This document shows, in pieces, positions 42,376 to 50,413 of a stretch of DNA of 64,000 nucleotides. The position numbers were made by a program, and so were the translations under genes. Position 1 is the stretch's first letter; each line of letters opens with the position of its first letter. This DNA comes from CAVYWD01 sp963772225 (lineage in GTDB: Bacteria; Myxococcota; Myxococcia; Myxococcales; UBA5297), in assembly GCA_963772225.1 (NCBI GenBank), contig CAVYWD010000009.1, positions 186,001 to 250,000 of the forward strand. The letters are read 5' to 3'. The notes under the pieces were generated by a model that ran no database searches, was not told where the DNA came from, and saw only the letters and a list, made by a program, of their open reading frames with translations.

Positions 42376-42743
42376 GTTGCCTCCCACTCCGGCCGACCCC
42401 GGGGAAGGCATCATACGCGGGCCCCAACCGGCCGCGAGCACCCACTCAACCCTTTTCGGTTCCCTTCCGATCCTTTATCGCGAGCTGGACAAGGCCTAGG
42501 CCGCCACCGTCCCGCGACGGCGTGGGTGCCCGCGCTGTCGAGTCGCGAGGCCCGGGACCTCAGGACGCGCGCCCGTCGGCGAAAAACCGGTCGGGAAGCG
42601 AGAATGATCCGGGCCCGAGCGCGCGACGTCGGCGCCGGCCCGCCGGCCAACGGATCGTCGCAGTTTCGGCCAGGCCCGCCTTGCGTGGCAGCGAGCCGCG
42701 CGACGCGGCAGGCCGCGGCCTCTCGGGTCGCCGGACCGCGCGC
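42376..42743. other. Intergenic region without recognisable gene
   Basis: 368 bp between the thioredoxin gene and DUF4139 paralogue A, both on the minus strand. I see no coding frame with supported start, no hairpin and no repeat. It probably holds the promoter of the DUF4139 pair. Confidence 0.5.
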
Positions 42744-43064
42744 TCAGGCGAGCGCGTCCCTCAGCTGAGACTCGCGCAGGCCGACCCCGGGCTTCCCGTC
42801 CAGCCGGCTCACGACTTTCCCCTCGCGGAAGAACAGCACCGTGGGGACCACCTCGATCCGGAATTCACTCCAGAGCGGGTTCTCGTCCTCCTCGAGCATG
42901 AACTCGAGCGGCTCCCACGACTTCTGACCCGCCACGGCTGTGTCGAAGACAGGCTTGAAGCGGCGGCAGAAAGGGCACCAGGACGAGTGGAAGAGCACCA
43001 CGGCGCTCTTGCCTCGCAGCGCGGAGGACAACTCGGCCGGATCCGTCAACGTCTGCATCGCCAC
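42744..43064 (-). CDS. Thioredoxin-like protein
   Basis: 106 aa, one thioredoxin fold. Redox motif CPFC in FHSSWCPFCRRFKPVFD, then VVPTVLFFREGK with the cis-Pro. The WCPFC sequence differs from canonical WCGPC and suggests a specialised potential or partner. No signal peptide, so cytosolic. ATG 43058 (two codons in) is an alternative start. Confidence 0.9.
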   Translation of the reverse strand: MAMQTLTDPAELSSALRGKSAVVLFHSSWCPFCRRFKPVFDTAVAGQKSWEPLEFMLEEDENPLWSEFRIEVVPTVLFFREGKVVSRLDGKPGVGLRESQLRDALA

Positions 43065-43273
43065 CTCATTTAGAAGTCGAAGCCCGCTCGCTCGGCCTGC
43101 ATCGCCTGCTTGAGCGCCGCGATCACCTGCTGCGCCGCTGCGACCACGGTCGATCTCCGAAGCCAGCTTCGAAGACGATTATCGACCGAAGATAGGCCTC
43201 GCCAACATTTCGGCGGACGAAGGAGAGGCCGCGAGCGCCGCTTTCCGGGCGCGCGGGGCGATTCGCGGGGGCG

Positions 43274-43795
43274 CTATCGACTCTGGCGAAGCTTGTGCCG
43301 GTAATGCGACGGGCAGAGCCCTCGCGCCAGGAGCGGCCGCCCGCAGCCGGGGATCGCGCAGCGGCGGCTCGGCGGGGTCTTGATCTCCAGGCGAGCCTTC
43401 ACCGGCTCGCCCGCGTCGAACATGGCGCGGCCCACCGAGATCAGCTGCTCCACCTGTTTGCGGCTCAGGTGTGCGCTGCGCGCGAAGTCGACCAGGCGGC
43501 GATAGTAGCCGTCGTCCGTGGGCGCCTCGGTCTCGGCCCGGAAAAGCTCGGAGAGCGGGATGTCCAGCGCCTGCGCGAGCTGGACCAGGGTGTCGTAGCT
43601 GGGGCTGCGCTCGCCGCGCTCGATCATCGAGATGAACGAGACGGAGATCCCCGAGCGGATGGCGAGGTCGGCCTGGGTCATCCCGTGGCGCTTGCGCCAG
43701 AGCCGGATGCGCTCGGCCAGCGCGGCCAGGCTGTCTGCCGGCGAGCTCGCGACGGTTTGGGGCTTTTGCGTCTCTGCCGCCAGCCGACCTCTCAT
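43274..43795 (-). CDS. XRE-family regulator with C-terminal Cys-rich (zinc-finger-like) tail
   Basis: 173 aa from ATG 43795 (GGGAG 8 nt upstream; ATG 43810 in frame). HTH about 25-85: LAERIRLWRKRHGMTQADLA, SGISVSFISMIERGERSPSY, DTLVQLAQALDIPLSELF. A helical linker (about 95-140) ends in a Cys-rich tail, RRCAIPGCGRPLLARGLCPS then HYRHKLR: C-x4-C ... C-x2-H, a likely single zinc site. Such a tail might help dimerise or contact DNA or protein. No obvious target gene adjoins. Confidence 0.85.
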   Translation of the reverse strand: MRGRLAAETQKPQTVASSPADSLAALAERIRLWRKRHGMTQADLAIRSGISVSFISMIERGERSPSYDTLVQLAQALDIPLSELFRAETEAPTDDGYYRRLVDFARSAHLSRKQVEQLISVGRAMFDAGEPVKARLEIKTPPSRRCAIPGCGRPLLARGLCPSHYRHKLRQSR

Positions 43796-43991
43796 TTTCG
43801 TTTCTCCCATCGAATTACGCTCACACGAGAAGTTTTCAGTGACGTAGTACCAAACGGGCGGGTCCTAATCAAACAGTTCTACGTCCCAGGATGACTTGGA
43901 ATGAGCGGAAGTGAACTATACCGCGCGGGAAACGCAGATGACACCTTGCCGCGCTCCCTATCTTCGCGGGTGGAGGGCTGCGCCGAGCGCC

Positions 43992-45174
43992 ATGAGCCAT
44001 GCGTACCTCGCGACGGTGCTAGACCTGTCGCTGCCGATCGGCGGCGACCATGCCTCGGCGAACGCGCTGGGCGGCGGTCTCCAGGCGGCGATGGGACAGC
44101 TCGAGGCCGCGCCGCGGCTCCGCGCGGAGGTGGCGCTTTCGGGTGCGGTCTCGCGGGCGCTCTTGCGCTGGGGCGAGGAGCGGCCGCTGCAGCTGCTCGC
44201 GGAGCGCGCCGCGGCGGGGCAGGTGAGCTTCCTGGCCACCGCGTGCTACGGGGCGTTCCTTCCGCTCGTCCCTGAGCGCGAGGCTTCGCGGCAGCTCGAC
44301 TTGAGCGAGGAGATCAACCGCGAGGTGCTGGGCGCGGCCGTCTATCGGACGGGAGGGGTGTTCCCGCCTCAGCTCGGCTACAGCCGGAGCATCGCCGAGC
44401 TCGCGCTTCGCCGAGGGGCGCCGTGGGTCATGGCCGATGCCCTGGGCTGGCACGGGGGCGCCCCGCTGCCCCGCGCCCGGCACTTTGCGCTGCGCGACCG
44501 CCCGCAGATGCGCGTCTTCTTCGTGGACCGCGCGCTGTCGGACGAGCTGGCCCAGGGCGCGCCGCGCCGCGGCGACTTCCGGAGCTGGATCCGGCGACAC
44601 CTGCCGCGGTCGCCGAGCTACGCCGTGGTCCGACTTCCGTCCCGCTCTCTGTCGAAGGAGGCGCCGCCGTACCTGGCCGCGCTGGCGACGTGCGATGCCG
44701 TTCGCCCCGCGTCTCTCCAGGAGGCGCTGGCGCTCTTCCCCGAGGTCGAGCCGGTGGAGCCGCTGCCCAGCGCCTTGGGAACCGAGCCTTCCGAGCTCGC
44801 CTCCGGCGTGCAGTTCGCCAAGTGGTCGGCTCCGGGGAACGAGCTGCAGGCGCTCTTGTGGAAGCTCGCGCAAGATCGCCTCGGAGGAGGCCGCTCGCCT
44901 CGAGGGCCTGAGCGCGACCGCGGCCTTCGCGGCGCTGCGCGGCCGCCTCGACGAGTCGCTCGACTGCGCCGCCTGGCGGTTCGCGTCGGGCAAGCCGGAG
45001 CTCGACCTGGCGCGCGCGGAGGGCGGCGGTCGGCAGCTCCTGGAGGCCGTCCGCGCGGGCGGGGCCGAGGTGAGCCCTTCGGCGCGGGCGCAGGCCGAGC
45101 AAGCCTTCGCGCGGCTCGCGCAGCGCTGTGCCGAGATCGCCCGCGAGCGCTCGAGCGCGCTCCCGGGCGGATGA
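43992..45174 (+). CDS. GH57-like polysaccharide hydrolase homologue (one frameshift)
   Basis: About 393 aa when one extra base near 44868 is removed. The first part (MSHAYLATVLDLSLPIGGDH, AEVALSGAVSRALLRWGEER, LLAERAAAGQVSFLATACYG, VLGAAVYRTGGVFPPQLGYS) has the GH57 layout, with SGAVSRALL, an ATACYGA block where active members have H-P, and FPPQLGYS, near the W/F-PxE position. The second part (KIASEEAARLEGLSATAAFA and so on) is helical. The catalytic Glu that GH57 enzymes carry is not clear, so it may be an inactive homologue. Its 3' neighbour is glutamate dehydrogenase. Confidence 0.65.
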
Positions 45175-45243
45175 CCTCGGGCGGCCGCGGCCTGCGTGGT
45201 AGGCTCCCGCCGCTCACCGGGAACGAGGGCTCACCCCAAAGCC

Positions 45244-46473
45244 ATGAACATCGCCGAGGCCACCGAGGTCCACTTCCGCAAGGCGGTGAAGCTGTTGGAC
45301 CTGAGCCCTGCCCTCGCCGCGCTGCTCTGGGCGCCCCTGCGCGAGATCCGCGTGCAGATCCCTCTCGAGCTCGACAGCGGCGAGCTCCGCACCTTCACCG
45401 GGTGGCGCGTCCAGCACGACAACGCGCGCGGCCCCATGAAGGGCGGCCTTCGGTACCACCCGAGCGTGGACCGCGACTCGATGGCCGGCCTCGCCTCGCT
45501 GATGACCTGGAAAACGGCGGCGGTCAACCTCCCCTTCGGCGGCGCCAAGGGCGGCATCCAGTGCGACCCGTCCGCGCTCGCCCCCCGGGAGCTCGAGCGG
45601 CTCACGCGGCGGTTCGTCGACCAGATCCAGGACGTCATCGGGCCGACCCGCGACATCCCGGCGCCGGACGTGAACACGAACCCTCAAGTCATGGCGTGGG
45701 TCTTCGACCAGTACTCGCGCACCCAGGGCCATGCGCCGGCCGTCGTCACTGGCAAGCCGCTCGACCTCTACGGCTGCCGAGGCCGCGACGCCGCCACCGG
45801 CCGCGGGGTGCTCCTCATCGCCCGGGAGATCCTGAAGGACATCGGCATGCCCGTGAAGGGCACGCGCTTCGCGGTGCAGGGGTTCGGCAACGTCGGCAGC
45901 CACGCCACGAGGCTCCTCTTCGAGGAAGGGGCGCGCGTCGTCGCGGTGGCCGACAGCGCGGGCGGGGTGGCGAACCCCCAGGGGCTGGACGTCGCCGCGC
46001 TGTTCGAGCACGCCAAGGCCAACGGCACGCCGCGCGGCTTCGGCGGCGGGCGGGCCATCTCGGCCAAGGAGGTCCTCACCGCCGAATGCGACGTGCTGGT
46101 GCCGGCGGCGCTCGAGGGCGCCATCACCTCCGAGAACGCGGCCGAGGTGAACGCGAAGCTCGTGGTCGAGGGAGCCAACGCCCCCATGTCGCCCGAGGCC
46201 GACGAGCTGCTCGAGCGGCGAGGCATCATCGTGGTCCCCGACCTCCTGGCGAGCGCGGGCGGCGTCGCGGTGAGCTACTTCGAATGGATCCAGAACCTCC
46301 AGCAGCTCACCTGGGAGGAGGAGCGGGTCAACGCCGAGCTGGAGAAGGTGCTCCGCGAGGCCTACGAGCGCGTCGCCCACTTGGCGAAGACCCGCAAGGT
46401 GTCCCTGCGAACCGCCGCCTATCTGACCGCCGTCGGGCGGGTCGCCAAGGCGGCGACGCTGCGCGGTCACTAG
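45244..46473 (+). CDS. gdhA: Glu/Leu/Phe/Val dehydrogenase (glutamate dehydrogenase)
   Basis: 409 aa. Catalytic region GPMKGGLRYHPSVDRDSMAG, then LMTWKTAAVNLPFGGAKGGI with the active-site Lys residues. NAD(P) domain: FAVQGFGNVGSHATRLLFEE (GxGxxG) and VPAALEGAIT. The length and VNLPFGGAKGGI form match the hexameric ~410-aa type. It interconverts glutamate and 2-oxoglutarate plus ammonium. It lies 70 bp after the GH57-like gene and 4 bp before the Rsm22-type gene. Confidence 0.95.
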   Translation: MNIAEATEVHFRKAVKLLDLSPALAALLWAPLREIRVQIPLELDSGELRTFTGWRVQHDNARGPMKGGLRYHPSVDRDSMAGLASLMTWKTAAVNLPFGGAKGGIQCDPSALAPRELERLTRRFVDQIQDVIGPTRDIPAPDVNTNPQVMAWVFDQYSRTQGHAPAVVTGKPLDLYGCRGRDAATGRGVLLIAREILKDIGMPVKGTRFAVQGFGNVGSHATRLLFEEGARVVAVADSAGGVANPQGLDVAALFEHAKANGTPRGFGGGRAISAKEVLTAECDVLVPAALEGAITSENAAEVNAKLVVEGANAPMSPEADELLERRGIIVVPDLLASAGGVAVSYFEWIQNLQQLTWEEERVNAELEKVLREAYERVAHLAKTRKVSLRTAAYLTAVGRVAKAATLRGH

Positions 46474-46477
46474 AACC

Positions 46478-47641
46478 ATGGACGCCATCGAACGCAATCT
46501 CGAGAAATGGATTCCGCGCCTCATCGGCGCCTGGCGCCGCGCGCGCAAAATCTCCTCCGGACCGGAGGACCGGCTCTCCCCGCAGGAGCTCCGGGAAGTC
46601 GGCGCCGCGGTGAAGACCCTGTCCTTGGGCCTGACGCGCGAGCGCGAGCTGGCGGGGGCGCGCTACATGGAGGACCCGCGCCTGCTCGGCGGTTACCTGC
46701 TCTTCTACTGGCCCGTCTCGTACGCGCAGGCCCGCCACGCGCTGCGCGAGCTTCCGAGCCGCCCCCGCTCGGTCCTCGACGCCGGCGCCGGGCCCGGCCC
46801 CATCGCCTTCGCGTGCCTCGATGCCGGCGCCTCACAGGTGGTGGCCGCGGACCGCAGCCCCGCGGCGCTCAAGCTGATGCGCGAGCTCGCCGCCGAGGCC
46901 GGCGAGGCCATGGCCACGCGCCCCTGGAACGCCATGGGCGGGGAGCCTCTGCCCGAGGGGCCGTACGACCTCGTCACCATGGGACACATGCTGAACGAGC
47001 TCTGGAAAGGTCAGCCGGACGCTGCCCGCCGGCGCGCGGGGGTGGTCGAGCGCGCCTTCGGCCAGGTCCGGGCCAATGGCTCGTTGCTCGTCGTGGAGCC
47101 GGCGCTCCGCGAGACCTCCCGCGCGCTCCTCGAGGTGCGCGACCTCCTGGTGGAGGCCGGCCACGCCGTCCGGAGCCCCTGCCTCTGGCGCGGCCGCTGC
47201 CCGGCGCTGGTGAAGGAGTCCGACTGGTGCCACGCCGAGCGGGCCTTCCAGCCGCCGCGGCTGGTCCAGGAAATAGGCCGGGTGGCGGGCCTGCGCAAAG
47301 AGTCCCTGAAGATGACCTACCTGCTCCTCGCGCCCAAGGGCGAGAGCTGGCCCGAGCTGCCTGCGGGTCGGCTCTTTCGGATCGTGAGCGAGCCGCTCGC
47401 CTCGAAGGGGCGGCGGCGGTACATCGGCTGCGGGCCCGAGGGCCGCGTGGGACTGTCGCTGCAGGACAAGCACCTTTGCGACGCGAACCGCGCCTTCGCG
47501 CAGTTGGAGCGCGGCGACGTCATCGCCGTGAAGGGGACCGAGGAGCGCGGCGACGGGCTCGCGCTGGATGACCACAGCCGGGTCGAGGTGGTGGCTCGGG
47601 CTGGCGCGCGAGTGCCGGCGCCTGGCAAGCCGGGCGGGTGA
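46478..47641 (+). CDS. Rsm22/METTL17-type ribosomal small-subunit methyltransferase
   Basis: 387 aa, 4 bp after gdhA. SAM-binding motif I VLDAGAGPGPIAFACLDAGA, with VVAADRSPAAL and LVTMGHMLNELW. Then the cysteine cluster in SPCLWRGRCPALVKESDWCH (C-x5-C-x9-C) and a further Cys in RYIGCGPEG, the Rsm22 pattern that in METTL17 holds a [4Fe-4S] cluster. An OB-like C-terminal region follows (GDVIAVKGTEERGDG). Mitochondrial relatives act in small-subunit assembly; the role in bacteria is less studied. Confidence 0.85.
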   Translation: MDAIERNLEKWIPRLIGAWRRARKISSGPEDRLSPQELREVGAAVKTLSLGLTRERELAGARYMEDPRLLGGYLLFYWPVSYAQARHALRELPSRPRSVLDAGAGPGPIAFACLDAGASQVVAADRSPAALKLMRELAAEAGEAMATRPWNAMGGEPLPEGPYDLVTMGHMLNELWKGQPDAARRRAGVVERAFGQVRANGSLLVVEPALRETSRALLEVRDLLVEAGHAVRSPCLWRGRCPALVKESDWCHAERAFQPPRLVQEIGRVAGLRKESLKMTYLLLAPKGESWPELPAGRLFRIVSEPLASKGRRRYIGCGPEGRVGLSLQDKHLCDANRAFAQLERGDVIAVKGTEERGDGLALDDHSRVEVVARAGARVPAPGKPGG

Positions 47642-47700
47642 GCTTCTCGGCTCCCCGCCTGGCGCCATTCCTAGGCCTCGGCGGGAATACTCTCGTCCCC

Positions 47701-47850
47701 ATGCCTCCCCCAATGCAGCCTCGCGCCGCTCGCGCCCTGCTTGCCCTCGACGGTCTTTCGGTGGGCGATGCCTTTGGCCAGAACGACTTCATCTCCGACG
47801 CAGAGGCCGCGATCGCCGAGCGGCGAATCCCCTCCGGCTTCGCCCCACCG
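47701..47850 (+). pseudogene. Remnant of an ADP-ribosylglycohydrolase N-terminus
   Basis: From ATG 47701 the frame reads MPPPMQPRAARALLALDGLS, then VGDAFGQNDF and an I-A-E-R-R-IPSG end. ALLALDGLSVGDAFG is the first conserved block of ADP-ribosylglycohydrolases (usually GxLxGLAVGDALG). The block that should follow (YTDDT metal site) is absent; the frame turns into low-complexity sequence and runs into the EF-G-like gene on the other strand. A 5' fragment left by deletion. The wider gap 47642-47942 holds nothing else I can identify. Confidence 0.6.
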
Positions 47851-47942
47851 TCGCCGCCTCGACGCGAAGAGGGCCCGGCGGCACAAGCCCGCCGAGCCCA
47901 ATTCGAGAAGATGAACGCGATAGCGGCGCGGCGAGGCCGTCC

Positions 47943-50045
47943 CTACTCCTCGTCCTCCACCTCGCCCTTCATCTTGCCCTTGGCGGCGGCGACGACCTTC
48001 TCCGCGATGTTCGCCGGGACCTCGTCGTAGTGGCTCTGCTCCATGGTGAAGGAGCCGCGGCCGCTGGTAATGGAGCGCAGGTCAGGCGCGTAGGCCAAGA
48101 GCTCGCTCATGGGCGCCTGAGCCTTGATGATCTGGTTTTTGCCCTTGGTGTCCACTCCCACCACCCGTCCCCGCCGCTGGTTGATGTCGCCGATGACGTC
48201 GCCGGTGCACTCCTCGGGGATGGTCACTTCGAGGTTCATCACCGGCTCGAGCAGGATGGGCTTGGCCAGAAGGAAGGCCGCCTTGAACCCCTTGGAACCC
48301 GCCATCTGGAACGAGAAGTCGCTGGAGTCGACGTCGTGGTACTTGCCGTCGTAGAGGCTGACCTTCACGTCGACGATGGGGTGGCCGGAGATCACGCCGC
48401 GCGCCAACGAGGCACGGATGCCTTTGTCTACCGAGGGGATGAAGTTGCGCGGGATGGCGCCGCCGACGATGTCGTCCACGAACTCGTAGCCCTGCCCCCG
48501 GTTCGGCTCGAGGTTCAGGTAGCAGACGCCATACTGCCCGCGGCCGCCCGACTGCTTCTTGTGCTTGCCCTCGACGCCCTTGGCGACGCCCTTGATGGTC
48601 TCGCGGTATGGGATCTTCGGAGGCAAGAGCTCCACGTCCACCGAGTACTTGCGCTTCAGCCGCTCAACCGTGATCTCAATGTGCGTCTGGCCGACGCCGC
48701 CCAGCAGCGTCTCGCCCGCCTCGACGTCTCGCGAGATCTCCAGGGTCGGGTCCTCCTCGATGAGCCGGTGGAGGGCGTTGGCGATCCGGTCCTCGTCCTG
48801 CTTGGTCCTGGGCCTGAGCGCGTAAGTGATGACCGGCTTGACCTTGGAGATATCGGGCAGGCGGCTCGGGTTCTTCGCCTCGGAGAGCGTGTCGCCGGTC
48901 AGCGTGTCCTTGAGCTTGGCGATCACCGCGATGTCCCCCGCCACCGCCTGCGCCACCGGCTCGTGCTTGCGGCCCTGCAGGCTCAGGAGCTGCGTGTAGC
49001 GCTCGGTGGAGCTCCGGGTGGTGTTCGAGATCTGCCCGTCGCCGGGGAGCGTCCCCGACCAGACGCGGAAGAGCGAGAGCTTGCCCACGAACTGGTCGAC
49101 GATGGTGCGGAAGACCTGCGCCGCGAGCGGGCCCGCCGGGTCGCACTTGCGCTCGACCGGCGTGTGGGCCTTCGGGTCCTCGGCCTGAACCGGCGCGCGA
49201 TCGGCCGGCGACGGGCAGCTCGACACGAGGAACTCGAGCACCGCCGCGGGGCCGACGTTCTTGGTCCCGGAGCCGCAGAGCACGGGGACGAGCGCGCCCG
49301 CGGAGATCTGCTTCATGAGGCCGGACTTGAGCTCGTCGGGGGTCAGATCGCCGACCTCGAGATACTTCTCGGTGAGCGCGTCGTCGCCCGCCGCCACCGC
49401 GTCGACCAGCGCCTCGCGCGCCTTCTTGGCGACGGCCGCGAGGTCCGCGGGAACCTCCTCCTCGACGTAGGCGCCCGAGCCGTCGGCCTTGAACTTGAGC
49501 GCCTTCATGGACAGCAAATCGACGACGCCGGAGAACCCCGCCTCTTGGCCGATGGGGATCTGCACCGGGGTGGCCTTGTCGGAGAGCGAGTCGCGCACGT
49601 CCTTGAGGGCGGTCTCGAAGTCGGCCCGCTCGCGGTCGAGCTTGTTGATGAACACGAGCCGCGGAAGCTTGGCCTCGGCGGCGAACGACCAGGTGCGCTC
49701 GGTCTGCACCTGCACGCCCGCCACCGCGTCCACCACGATGACCGCGACGTCGACGGCCGAGATGGCCGCCCGGGTGTCCATGAAGAAGTTCGAGTCGCCC
49801 GGGGTGTCCAGCAGATCGATCTTGTGGTCCTTCCAGGCGCACCAACCCAGGTGCAAAGCGATGGAGGCCTTGTGCTTGATCTCCTCGGGCTCGGTGTCCA
49901 GGCTGCTCGTGTCGTCGGCGACGCTCCCGAGCTTCGGAAGGGCCTTGGCCGAGTAGAGGAGCGCCTCGGCGAGCGAAGTCTTTCCCGCTCCCTGGTGCCC
50001 GAAGAGCCCGGCATTTCGAATCTTCCGCGGGTCCTGGATATTCAT
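47943..50045 (-). CDS. EF-G-like translational GTPase
   Basis: 700 aa. G1 GHQGAGKTSLAEALL (about 17-31), G2 with HKASI where EF-G has RGITI, G3 DTPGD, G4 NKLD. Domains II-V are present (LSLFRVWSGTLPGDGQISNT, GGVGQTHIEITVERLKRKYS, PYRETIKGVAKGVEGKHKKQ, GGRGQYG, DVIGDINQRRGRVVGVDTKG). The KASI form places it in the EF-G-like (EF-G2) subgroup rather than the canonical translocase. It may act in translocation, recycling or under special conditions. A candidate promoter lies about 190 bp upstream of its start. Confidence 0.88.
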   Translation of the reverse strand: MNIQDPRKIRNAGLFGHQGAGKTSLAEALLYSAKALPKLGSVADDTSSLDTEPEEIKHKASIALHLGWCAWKDHKIDLLDTPGDSNFFMDTRAAISAVDVAVIVVDAVAGVQVQTERTWSFAAEAKLPRLVFINKLDRERADFETALKDVRDSLSDKATPVQIPIGQEAGFSGVVDLLSMKALKFKADGSGAYVEEEVPADLAAVAKKAREALVDAVAAGDDALTEKYLEVGDLTPDELKSGLMKQISAGALVPVLCGSGTKNVGPAAVLEFLVSSCPSPADRAPVQAEDPKAHTPVERKCDPAGPLAAQVFRTIVDQFVGKLSLFRVWSGTLPGDGQISNTTRSSTERYTQLLSLQGRKHEPVAQAVAGDIAVIAKLKDTLTGDTLSEAKNPSRLPDISKVKPVITYALRPRTKQDEDRIANALHRLIEEDPTLEISRDVEAGETLLGGVGQTHIEITVERLKRKYSVDVELLPPKIPYRETIKGVAKGVEGKHKKQSGGRGQYGVCYLNLEPNRGQGYEFVDDIVGGAIPRNFIPSVDKGIRASLARGVISGHPIVDVKVSLYDGKYHDVDSSDFSFQMAGSKGFKAAFLLAKPILLEPVMNLEVTIPEECTGDVIGDINQRRGRVVGVDTKGKNQIIKAQAPMSELLAYAPDLRSITSGRGSFTMEQSHYDEVPANIAEKVVAAAKGKMKGEVEDEE

Positions 50046-50413
50046 GTCCGCCTCGATGCGCGCCCCGCCTCGTGGGGACCACCGGGATTGCCCCGGCTCT
50101 CCAAGACAGGGGCTGCTCTAAAGGGTTGGGATCGGTTCCGCGCTCTCGCCTGGAAGCCCGCCTCCTGGAAAGTCGCCCAAAGGCCTGCCGCCTTCCGACC
50201 GCCGCGAGTCCAGACGTCGCTGCGGCCCAGTTTGCTAGCAGATGGTACCGCGAGCGTCAAACGAGATGCTCGCCAAAACAAGCGCAAAGCTCGGGCGACG
50301 GCGGAGGGCGGTTCGCGCTTCAGGAAGTCTCGCGACCCGGCTCGCGCTGCGAGCCCGCGCTCGAAACGAATGCAGGCCGGGCCTGCGGCTCGCCGCCTCG
50401 GCGCTGGCGCGCC
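50046..50413. other. Intergenic region between EF-G-like and MltD-like genes
   Basis: 368 bp. Apart from a candidate promoter for the EF-G-like gene near 50232-50260, no gene, hairpin or repeat is evident. Confidence 0.5.
50232..50260 (-). promoter_or_regulatory. Candidate extended -10 promoter of the EF-G-like gene
   Basis: On the minus strand TTGACG (50260-50255), a 17-nt spacer ending in TGC, and TAGCAA (50237-50232). The -35 box matches 5 of 6 consensus bases; the weak -10 is helped by the TGn extension. It would leave a leader of about 180 nt. Confidence 0.4.

Noticed and set aside
43065..43273. Possible small gene between thioredoxin and the XRE regulator
   Set aside because: Only short Arg-rich frames with no start signal; left as intergenic DNA.
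43992..46613. GH57-like gene continuing through glutamate dehydrogenase as a single 900-codon protein
   Set aside because: Past 44868 this frame is a shadow of the glutamate dehydrogenase gene; the true GH57-like frame shifts and stops at 45174.
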